Of a stretch of 64,000 nucleotides of DNA, positions 9,747 to 19,500 are shown one piece after another. The position numbers were made by a program, and so were the translations under genes. The stretch covers positions 1 through 64,000 of the forward strand of contig JAGMCR010000004.1 of NCBI GenBank assembly GCA_023129115.1, written 5' to 3'. Position 1 is the first letter of the stretch; every line of letters starts with the position of its first letter. The stretch is from Candidatus Iainarchaeum sp. GTDB taxonomy: Archaea > B1Sed10-29 > WALL01. Under the pieces are notes generated by a model, which was not told the origin of the DNA, searched no databases, and was given only the letters and a program-made list of their open reading frames with translations.

Positions 9747-9903
9747 GGACGCGTAGCCTAGTTTGGATAAGGCACTGGCCTCCTATTCGGTTACGCCCGA
9801 GGGCGATGACTGTTCCTCTGTACCGAGCCACTTCGGTGGTGATGAGGTTATGAACAACCGAGGAGCCAGCCAGGAATCGGGGGTTCAAATCCCCTCGCGT
9901 CCG
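9747..9903 (+). tRNA. tRNA-Arg(CCT) with 82-nt intron (9786-9867)
   Basis: Acceptor GGACGCG/CGCGTCC, anticodon arm CTGGC CTCCTA^A GCCAG, T-loop TTCAAAT; BHB with central helix CTCC/GGAG and bulges TA^T, CC^A. Confidence 0.93.
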
Positions 9904-9946
9904 CTTGTCCATCCCTTTTGCGGCTGGACGTAAAACAACGCAAACT

Positions 9947-9972
9947 GGGGGGACGCCAATTGGCGTCCCCCC
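9947..9972. repeat. 26-bp perfect palindrome GGGGGGACGCCAATTGGCGTCCCCCC
   Basis: Perfect self-reverse-complement, intergenic. Confidence 0.9.
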
Positions 9973-10009
9973 TAAGCATGTTCATTCCCCAAGCACGGTT
10001 GTGATTGTC

Positions 10010-10516
10010 ATGAAGCAAGTTGTCGTAATCGGCGCGGACCTCAGCGCCACGGAACAGCAACTAAAGATTGCTGAAGAAATTGGCGCGGGCATCGCGAAGC
10101 GCGGCGCAATCCTTGTGTGCGGCGGGCGTGGCGGTGTCATGGAGGCGGCCGCCAGGGGCGCGAAAGCGGAAGGCGGGACCACTGTTGCAATCCTGCCGTC
10201 TGCCGAGCACACCGAGGCCAACCCGTTTATGGACGTCACAATCCCCACGGGCATCGGGTTCGCGCGGAACGCGATTGTGGCTTTGTCGGGTGAGGCAATC
10301 ATTGTCGTGGGCGGGGGCTGCGGCACCATGTCCGAGATGGGCATTGCTTGGGCTTACAACCGGCCAATCGTTGCGCTGACCGGCGTCGGTGGGTGGTCTG
10401 ACAAAGTCGCGGGCACGAGGCTCGACGAAAAAGAGGGCCGCCAGCCAATAGAGCCCGCGGCGACTGCGGAAGAGGCAGTCGAGAAAGCGTTCAAGCTTAT
10501 TAAACAGAACGAGTAG
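10010..10516 (+). CDS. TIGR00725/LOG-like Rossmann protein
   Basis: CGGRGGVMEAAARGA; VGGGCGTMSEMGIAW. Confidence 0.8.
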   Translation: MKQVVVIGADLSATEQQLKIAEEIGAGIAKRGAILVCGGRGGVMEAAARGAKAEGGTTVAILPSAEHTEANPFMDVTIPTGIGFARNAIVALSGEAIIVVGGGCGTMSEMGIAWAYNRPIVALTGVGGWSDKVAGTRLDEKEGRQPIEPAATAEEAVEKAFKLIKQNE

Positions 10517-11120
10517 TTTCTCTTAGCGCCTTCAGCCGCAACCAATGCTTTTGATTAGCCGGCTTTACTTCTTCGAAGAATCTTATCACTTCTCTTTGGC
10601 GGTGTATGAAAACATTTTTGTGCTTTAGCGTTATGCTTGGATGATAACCAAGTTGCCTCAACAGCTTGAATATTAAGTTCAGTAGTTTTTCGTCGATACT
10701 CCTAAACCCTATTTGGAGGTAGTTCCCATACTTCCGGTACACACTCCCATCACCATCAAAATATCCTCTGAGAAATGGTTTCATAAGGGTGTCGTCTTTG
10801 CTTATTGATTGGGGAATTCGCGGGCTCTCTATAGTTTTGTTCCCCACCATGCCCATATCCAGTAATTGCTTAGTGATTTTCTTTGAATAGAAATAGCATT
10901 CGAGGCCATTATTGTTCTTGTAGGCGTAAATTCTTGGCGTAACCCCAAATTCGGAACTGAAAAGTGGGATAAGATGGTTGGTAAAGTAGTCCATTTCGTA
11001 CCGTTTGTCGCCAGCGATTTTTACCCGATAAACCCGGTGTTTTTCGCTGTAGTACACGTTTCCATCAGCCACCAAAATCCCCAAGAGCTCAGCCAATTGT
11101 GGAGTGATATAGGTTTGCAC
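10500..11120 (-). CDS. Free-standing LAGLIDADG homing endonuclease
   Basis: LLGILVADGNVYY and FLRGYFDGDGSVYR motifs; AT-rich relative to neighbours. Confidence 0.85.
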   Translation of the reverse strand: MQTYITPQLAELLGILVADGNVYYSEKHRVYRVKIAGDKRYEMDYFTNHLIPLFSSEFGVTPRIYAYKNNNGLECYFYSKKITKQLLDMGMVGNKTIESPRIPQSISKDDTLMKPFLRGYFDGDGSVYRKYGNYLQIGFRSIDEKLLNLIFKLLRQLGYHPSITLKHKNVFIHRQREVIRFFEEVKPANQKHWLRLKALRETTRSV

Positions 11121-11165
11121 GCTGTTAAATTAATATATGCCCATATATAAAACACTACCACTCAC

Positions 11166-11336
11166 GGGGTCGTGAGGTAACTTGGCATCCTGAAGGCTTT
11201 TGAGATTTAATCGTCTCTTAGCCGGGAAAGTGGCTCCAGGGTTCCTTGAAGTGTGGTATGCTGAGGCCTGTTGGCCGATGATTGCACTTTGGAGCGAGGA
11301 TACCACTATTTCCGTGTTCAAATCGCGGCGACCCCA
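11166..11336 (+). tRNA. tRNA-Trp(CCA) with two introns (11194-11229 and 11240-11301); CCA encoded at 11337-11339
   Basis: Acceptor GGGGTCG/CGACCCC; after removing both BHB introns: GGGGTCG TG AGGT AACTTGGCA TCCT G AGTGG CTCCAGA CCACT ATTT CCGTG TTCAAAT CGCGG CGACCCC A (73 nt). Confidence 0.82.
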
Positions 11337-11352
11337 CCAGCTCAGTGTCCTT

Positions 11353-11531
11353 AGGGGGAGCTGTGCTCCCCCTGGCCCAGACGAACAACAACCGAACATC
11401 CTTTGGGATGTCCGGTATCCTGCGGGATGTACGTCATACCCTGGGAAGCCCACCCCCTCAATAATTCTGTACTAATTGTCTCTGGGAGCCTTCAGGCTCC
11501 CAAGCCTAACGTGCCAGCTTAGTTTAAGCTG
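11353..11531. repeat. Cluster of five short hairpins
   Basis: AGGGGGAGCtgtGCTCCCCCT; ACATCCtttGGATGT-type; ATCCtgcGGGAT; TGGGAGCCttcaGGCTCCCA; CAGCTTAgttTAAGCTG. Confidence 0.75.
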
Positions 11532-11580
11532 AAGCGCTACGACCCCACCTACCTCTTTTTATATGCAATAATTCTAAATT

Positions 11581-12621
11581 ATGCCTATGAAGCGAGGTGT
11601 GCTAATTATTGCACTGCTTTTGTCGCTAGCCATGGCCGCGGACTGCCCCAACGAGTTCACACTCTACCTCAACGACACGCGCGAGCTTGAGGGAGACACG
11701 TTCGAGCTCGTCGGGAGCGGCGACACGTTCAGTGACATCGAGCTGGAAATCGACAACGGCGAAGTCGAGTTCGACAGCCACTATACAGTCACTGACGAGT
11801 GGCTCGTCCGAATAGTCTCAATCCTGCCCGACGGCGCAATGCTCCGCGCGTCAAAATTCTTTTCCGAGAGCGAGGGCGAAGAATTCGAGATGAACACGTG
11901 CGACAAGAGCGCCGCAGAAGTCCGCGACAAGGAAATACTCATGATGCCCTCGACATACACGCGTGCAATCTTCATTATCGACGGGGAGGAAATCATCATC
12001 GAGCTCCCCCGCGAAAAGGCGTATGTCGGCGAAGACTACCTCCTGGAGCTCATCTCCAGGGACACTTCGACGGGCGAGGGGATTACGGAAGCAGAGGTAA
12101 TGCTCACAAAGCTCCGCATCTACAACGCGTACGAGGGCACCGGGTTCACCCTCGAGTGGGGCGACAAGGCAGCCGTAAAGTTCAACGGCGGGCTCCTCCG
12201 CATGCTCCCCGAGAACCCGACGGGCGCGATTACTTACCGCGGCGAAACCATTTTCGTTGCCGGCGAAGACAAGCCGCTCGACAGTGACTACCAAATCCGC
12301 GCCACGAGCGCGAGGCCTAACGCCAACCCCCCGTACGTAAAGCTCTTGATAACAAAGCAGCCCGAGCCGACCCCGACGCCAACAGCAACTCCGACTCCTG
12401 AGCCGACAGCCACTCCTACTCCAACCCCGGAACCCGGGGTATCGCCGGAACCGGCGATACCCCAAGTTGATGAAGTGACTCCCACACCGGAACCGGTGAC
12501 ACCCCAAAATGATGAGCCGACTGTTACTCCAGAGCCAACGAAGTCCCCCGCAACCGGCCTCGTCACGCAGGAGCGCGGCATAATCGGGATTATCATTGAC
12601 TGGATACTCAGCTTGTTCTAG
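11581..12621 (+). CDS. Secreted, C-terminally membrane-anchored protein with TPEP-rich linker
   Basis: N-terminal signal peptide, TPTPTATPTPEP linker, C-terminal hydrophobic helix. Confidence 0.75.
   Translation: MPMKRGVLIIALLLSLAMAADCPNEFTLYLNDTRELEGDTFELVGSGDTFSDIELEIDNGEVEFDSHYTVTDEWLVRIVSILPDGAMLRASKFFSESEGEEFEMNTCDKSAAEVRDKEILMMPSTYTRAIFIIDGEEIIIELPREKAYVGEDYLLELISRDTSTGEGITEAEVMLTKLRIYNAYEGTGFTLEWGDKAAVKFNGGLLRMLPENPTGAITYRGETIFVAGEDKPLDSDYQIRATSARPNANPPYVKLLITKQPEPTPTPTATPTPEPTATPTPTPEPGVSPEPAIPQVDEVTPTPEPVTPQNDEPTVTPEPTKSPATGLVTQERGIIGIIIDWILSLF
12436..12463. repeat. 28-bp palindrome GGGGTATCGCCGG-aa-CCGGCGATACCCC in the linker of a CDS
   Basis: Perfect 13-bp arms. Confidence 0.9.
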
Positions 12622-12626
12622 CGCCA

Positions 12627-12682
12627 TTTTTCGTCAAGGTTTTTCCACGGAGCGGCAGCTAGGCTGTAACAGAAAAAAGGTT
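12627..12682 (-). repeat. Structured repeat copy 3
   Basis: Reverse complement AACCTTTTTTCTGTTACAGCCTAGCTGCCGCTCCGTGGAAAAACCTTGACGAAAAA aligns with copies 1 and 2. Confidence 0.6.
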
Positions 12683-12683
12683 G

Positions 12684-13364
12684 TTAAATCACTTCGCGCA
12701 TGGCCTTGGACAAGAAACCGCTCCTTATCCATGCGGCCTTGTCTTCCTTCGCGCTGCCCATGCCGTCGTTCAGGAAAATTAGTGAATGGTCGTCCACGAT
12801 TGCGGCGCGCTTCGGCCCCTCGACAATCCGCACAGCCACCCCGCGCTTCTGCGCCAGGTGCAGCAAAGGCCCGTACTCATTGCGCTTCCGCGCAAGGCCC
12901 TCCTTGTTGCTCGACAGCAGGATGTGCTCCTTGCTCTGCCTGATGAGCTCCTCAAGAGCCGCGTAGATGCTCTTGCGGTCAGTAATCGTGAAAACCTCCC
13001 CCTCTTCGCCAGCGGGGAGCACAGCCCCCTCCAAATGCTTCCCAAGCTGCTTTTCGAGCTTCGCCAGCTCATTGAGTTCCTTGTCGAGCTCCCTCTGCTT
13101 CTCTCTCTTCAAGGCGCCCACAGCCACTGGAACAGGGACAGCAGAGTACCGCGCCGGCCGCCCCGGCTGGCTCACCACAAACCCCCTCTTCTCAAGCTTC
13201 GCCAGCACGTCATAAACCCTGGGCCGCGGAATGCTCGCAACGTCGGAGAGCTCGGTCGCAGTGCTGGCCTTGGAGCTGGTCAAAGCAAAATAAGTCTTCG
13301 ATTCGTACTGGTTCAGCCCCAGCCGCCTAAGCACGCCAATGATTTCCTTGTTCACATGCAGCAT
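12684..13364 (-). CDS. TrmB-family transcriptional regulator
   Basis: wHTH LGLNQYESKTYFAL...IPRPRVYDVLAKLEKRGFV plus PLD-like C-terminal half. Confidence 0.88.
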   Translation of the reverse strand: MLHVNKEIIGVLRRLGLNQYESKTYFALTSSKASTATELSDVASIPRPRVYDVLAKLEKRGFVVSQPGRPARYSAVPVPVAVGALKREKQRELDKELNELAKLEKQLGKHLEGAVLPAGEEGEVFTITDRKSIYAALEELIRQSKEHILLSSNKEGLARKRNEYGPLLHLAQKRGVAVRIVEGPKRAAIVDDHSLIFLNDGMGSAKEDKAAWIRSGFLSKAMREVI

Positions 13365-13562
13365 AACTCACTGCCCCTTTATATATGTTACCCATTAATA
13401 GGGACAACTATCATTTGTTGTTACTAGTTGGGGACAAATAAGTTTATAAAGGTGTATGCCCATAACCAAAGTCGCGAGGTGCTTGAGGGGCTGCGCCATG
13501 TGTATGCCTTTGCAAAAAACATAAGGCTTATATATGTCGTCCCTTAAAAGTAACAACAAGCC

Positions 13563-16500
13563 TTGTACAGGTGTTGTGATATGAATAAGACCCTATCCAT
13601 CCTGCTCAGCATGCTGTTGCTGACCAGCGTTGTATCGGCGGCTTTCATAGGGGGCAATTTCAAGGCCCTCCAGGACAAGATTAAGGAAAGCGCCGGTGAA
13701 GCAGCCGCTCCAGTCGATGACACGGCTGATACTAATCATAATAAGGAGAATATAATTGTGGTCAGGCCAATCAACCCGGCCGCGGCCAAGCCAGACCCGG
13801 TTGATACAGGGCTCCCGTCAGACGAGGACTTCGAGGGCACGCCGGGCGGCGACACCACCCCCCCCATGGTCATGGCACTCGCCTCCGCGACAACCGCCCC
13901 AATAAAAGAGGACCACTCTGTCGTGGTCGTCGGGCTCAAGAACGGCGACATCCACGCCTACGACTCGCAGAGCATGAAGAAGCTCTGGTTCGACGTCACG
14001 ACCCACAAGAAGTGGATTCAGGACATACAGTTCTACAACGAAACATTCGGCTCGAAAGAGCACGACATCGTTTATATAGCGGGCGACGGCAAGGTCAGCC
14101 GCCACTTTTCCAACAACGGCACCAAAATCAGGGACTACGACTTCAGCACCAACGGCGAGCTAATCTACTCGGTCGCCATTGACTCAGGCAACATTTACGC
14201 GGGCGACGGCAACGGAAAGCTCTACAAAATGGCCAAGTCCGGCAACACCCCAACGTGGACCCGCCAGGTATTCACCAAGCCCTCGCAGTTCGACTACGAG
14301 TGGGACAATGTCTACGCGGTCCGCCTGAGCGGCGAAAACCTCTACGTCGCGGGCGGCACGGGCTTTGTCTACGAGTACAACACCGATGGCACCAGGCTCG
14401 CAACAATATTCCGGGAGTCCGACTCGTCCAATGGGGCCAACGACGTCGACGCCAGCAAGATGTACTGTATCGAAGAATACAGTGGCACGCTCTACTTCCC
14501 TGACTCAACGACCCAGACGAATCACATCACCGTTGTCGACGACGGCGACATCGAGGCCTACCCCTCCAGCAATCGCATTACCGCAGACTACCAGACCAAG
14601 ATTTACAACATCGCAGTCGCCGGCGGATGGCTCTTCACCGCACAAAAGAACAAGGAAGTCGCTGCCTACAAAATCAGCGAGAAGGCAGCCAAGCCCCCCC
14701 TCAAGCACGCGACCGGGGAGGTCTACGACGTCGAGGCGACCGACAAGTACCTCTTCACGGGCTCTGCAGACAACAAGCTCAGGCGCTACACGGTAAACTA
14801 CGCGAACTCCAACCCGGCTAGCGGCACGCCAGACACTTACACGCTTAGCGACGACATCTCCGCCATCGGCGCGGAGTACAATGTCGAGACCACCAACGAG
14901 AACCCCCAGATTGTCAAGCCCCTGAGCGACCAGACAATCAACGAGGACGCGCCCGCCAAGGAGCTCTTCCCAGTCACCGACCACTTCGCGGACTTCGAGA
15001 CCGGTAGCCTGGGCTATTCCATCAGCATCGCAGACGACACGCTCGCAGCCCTCGACGTCAACGGAAACGGCTACGTGACCGCCGCTGGCAAGACCAACCA
15101 GAACGGCGCAAGCATGGTGACCATAACAGCCACCGACGGCAGCAAGTCCGCCACCGGCACGTTCAAGCTCACTGTCAAGCCAGTGAACGACAAGCCGGCC
15201 TACGACAACAACTTCCCGGCCTACGTCGAGGTCACGGAAGACACCCCCAAGACAGTCATCAGCAACCTCAACAACCACTTCAGCGACGCGGACGGCGACA
15301 CGCTCTCGTTCGAGGTCGACACCATTGCCGACGACACGCTCCTGAGCGCGTCTGTCCCGGCGAACACCGACGACCTTTACATCAGCCCCAAGTCCAACAA
15401 GCACGGCAGCACCACGGTCACCATCAAGGCCATGGACAACCAGGGCCTCATGTCGTACGCGCTCGGCACGCTCACGGTCAAGGTAGTCTCGGACAACGAC
15501 GGGCCCTACCTGACCGTCGACAACATACAGAACCAGTACCTCGTCGAGGACGAGCAGGACAAGAAGCTGTTCATACCTGACAGCTACTTCGACGACAAGG
15601 ACGGCGACACGCTCATTTACACCTTCACCCCCGCGGACGCCACGCTCGCCACCGTCACTTGCGTGAACGGCTATGCAGTCGCGTCCGGCCTCAAGGACCA
15701 GACCGGCAACACCATCGTCACCGTGAACGCGAGCGACAACAAGGATTTCATCCTCGCGAACTTCACGCTCTACGTTACCCCGGTCAACGACGCGCCTTAC
15801 CTCAACAACACAATCCCGCACCAGTACGTCGACGAAGACATCGCGGAAACAATAATCGACGACCTGGGCGACTACTTCGCTGACGTCGACAACGCCAAGA
15901 GCGAGCTTAAGTACAGCCTCTCGGTGTCCGACACCAGCCTCTTCAAGGCCAGCCCGGCCAATGGCGGCATTGGAATCCGCATCACTCCGCAGGAGAACCA
16001 GAACGGCACAGGCACGGTCAACGTCACAGTGCGCGACCCGGACTCTGCCAGCAACTGGACCAGCTTCAAGGTAACGGTCAACGAAATAAACGACTGGCCC
16101 AAAAAGCACACGGAGCTCGAGGACAAGCACATCCCCGAAGGCTCCAAGAACCGCGTCCTCTTCGGCGACCTCGACCAGTACTTCTACGACCCCGACGGGG
16201 AAAACCTGAGCTACGACCCAGACGGCCGCGGAGGCAGGCGCGGGATTGGCGGCGACAATGACATAGGGATAATCCCCGGCATCGGTGGCGGGGCCGGCCC
16301 CGGCATTGGCCCGGGCACCAACCTCCCGGACATCCCCTTCGACCCGTGCGCGGACTGGGAGGACAACGACCGCGGCATCAAGGAGGGCAACGACCCGGGC
16401 AACGCCAGGCCCATCGACGACCCGTGCAGGCCCAGGCCCAAGCCGCTCGCCTACGAGGTGGACCCGACGTACGACACCGGCCTCGTCGAGGTCTGGACAG

Positions 16501-19500
16501 TCGGCAGCAAGGTCTACGCCAACACGACCACCCCGGACGGAGTCGGCCAAACAAGCGTCACCATTATCGCCAAGGACAGGATGAACGCGACCAACCAAAG
16601 CACCTTCATACTCTTCGTGGACGAGGCCAACGACGCGCCAGTGCTGGTGAACTACACCCTCCCGAACGCGTACGTGAACGTCTCTTACTATTACGATGTT
16701 GACGCAACCGACGCGGACGGCGACACGCTTACGTACTTCACGAATGACACGTCACTCTTCACAATCGACCCGCAGACCGGCGAGATTTCGTTCCTGCCCG
16801 CCCAGGCGGACGTGGGTAGCTACGCGTACAGGATTAGTGTTACTGACGGGCTCATGACTGACCACCAGGACGTCACTCTCCTGGTCATTGACAACCTGGA
16901 CCCCGACGTCACCATCACCAGCCCGGTCAACAACAGCTACGTCAGCACTTTGGCTTCTGCGAACCAGCTGAACCTGACCTACACCAGCACCGCGACTGAC
17001 ATCGCGTACTACAACGTCAGCATGGACAACGGCGCGTGGATAAACAACTCACTCAACATGTACCACACGTTCACCGTAGCCACCGACGGCGCCCACAACA
17101 TGACCGTTGTCGCGCATGACGGCTCTGCCAACACCGGGCCGTCTTGGGTCAATTTCACGCTCGACAACACTGTGCCGGACGTCAACATCACCAGCATCAA
17201 TGGCATTGCCCCCCCGGTCAACAACAGCAACTTCACCACCCCCAGCATAACACTCCGCTGGGCCGGCACGGACAACTACGGCATCAGCTATTACACAATC
17301 AATGGTGTGGACGTCGGAACCAATACCAGCCACAACACTACACTCCCTGATGGGACCTACACCTACACCGTGGTGGCCTACGACCTTGCGAACAACACCG
17401 ACGCGGACAGCATCACCTTCAACATTGACGCAACCCCGCCGGACGTAAACATCACTTACCCGGACAACAACGGCTACGTCAACAGCAACGTATTCAACGT
17501 GACCTGGATTGGCACAGGCGTCAGCTACTACGTCGACAACTCCAGCACCAACGTCGGCCTCGCCACGAACGACCTGCAGAACCTGCCGGACGGCAACTAC
17601 ACCTACACGGTCACGGCGTACGACAGCTTTGGCAACACGGACAGTGACACAGCCAACTTCACGGTCGACACCAAGAGCCCGAGGGTCACCATCACCTCGC
17701 CGCTCAACATTACTTACGGCGCCAGCTGGGTCTGGGTCAACGCCACCACAAACGAGACCGCGAGCTGGTGTGGCTATTCCCTGGACAACGCGCTCAACGT
17801 CACCATGAGTGGCAGTGGCACGAGCTGGTACTACAACGCCAGCGGCCTCGGAGACGGCGCACACAACGTCACTGTGTACTGCAACGACAGTGCGGACAAC
17901 TTCGGCAGCGACAGTGAGTACTTCAGCGTGCTCACCACGGGCCCAACCGTGACAATCACTTACCCAAATGTTTTGTACATCAGCACGGGCGTGTTCAACG
18001 TCACCTGGTTTGGCACGGGTGTTAACTACTACACCAACAACAGCAGCGCCAACATTGGCCTTGCCGTGTATGAGGCCCAGAACCTCACCGAGGGCGTGTA
18101 CACCTACACAGTCACAGCGTTCAACGCAGCCGGCGCCAACGCCAGCGACACGGTTGGCTTCACGGTCGACATGACTCCCCCAACAATCGTCATCGATTAC
18201 CCGGCGAACGGAGCGACAATCGGCACCCGCTTCCCAACCCTCATCTGGAACGGGACCGACAACTACGGCATCGACCACTACACAATCAACACCACGGCGG
18301 GCGACTTCGACGTGGGCAATGTCACGAACCACACCCTGTCCCTGCCTGGCAATGGCAACTACAGCTACAACGTGACCGCGTACGACCTCGCGAACAACAC
18401 GGCGAGTGCCATCGTTAGCTTCACCGTCAACACGTCACCGCCAAGCAACGTGACAATCACTTACCCGCTCGACAACCAGTACCTCAACGATGGCAACATC
18501 ACAATCACGTGGAACTCCACGGGCGACGTGAGCTACTACATGCTCAACGCATTGAACGTCAGCACCAACGAGAGCCACAACGTAAGCCGCGGGGACGGCA
18601 ACTACCTCTACACTGTTACTGCCTACAACCCCGCGGGCAACGACAGCGACAGCGTGAACTTCACGGTCGACCTGTTCGACTCCGTGGTCACCATCCAGAC
18701 CCCTGCAGACGGCGCCAACCTCACCGACGGCAACGTCAGCATCACCTGGAACTCGAGTGACAACTACGGCGTCCAGTACTACACCGTGAACGGCACCGGC
18801 GTCGGCCTGAACGAGACGTACAACGTTACACTTGGCACCGGCATTTATACCTATATTGTGGTCGCGTACGACCTCGCGGGCAACAACGGCAGTGACAGCG
18901 TCACGTTCAACGTAACGGTCGTGTCGTCCTGCAACCTGATAATCAACTCGACCCTCGACACGACTTTCGTGTCGTACTACAAGGGCGGCGACGTCACCTA
19001 CGGCAACACCATCATCCAGACGTGCTCCACGGTCAAGAACTCGACCATCACCAACTCGACCATCACGAACTCCACGGTCATCCAGTCGAACATCAGCGAC
19101 ACGACCCTCGTGGGCGCCACGGTCATCAAGAACTCATACATAGACCCGTCCGACGTCCAGGACTCGACAGTCAGCGAGTCGACCGTGCTGAACTCGACGG
19201 TCTACAACTCCACAGTGACCAACCACTCCAGAATAGTCCGCAGCCACGTCGAGTGGTCCACAAGCAACAACTCCACGGTCACCGACTCAACGGTCCTGTA
19301 CTCCAACATCTACAGGAGCTGGGTCGAGCTCTCGAACGTCACCCGCTCGAACGTCACTGACTCGACGGTGTACAACTCGACTGTCACCGACTCGGACGTG
19401 ACGTCGTCCACGGTCAACGGCTCGACTGTCACTGACTCCACCGTGACAACTTCGGACGTCACTGGCTCGACTGTCACTGACTCCACCGTGACAACTTCGG

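Noticed and set aside
11166-11336. tRNA-Gln(TTG) reading using AAGGC TTTTGAG as the anticodon arm
   Set aside because: No 3' partner for the AAGGC stem; the two-intron tRNA-Trp model closes all stems and gives a 73-nt tRNA.
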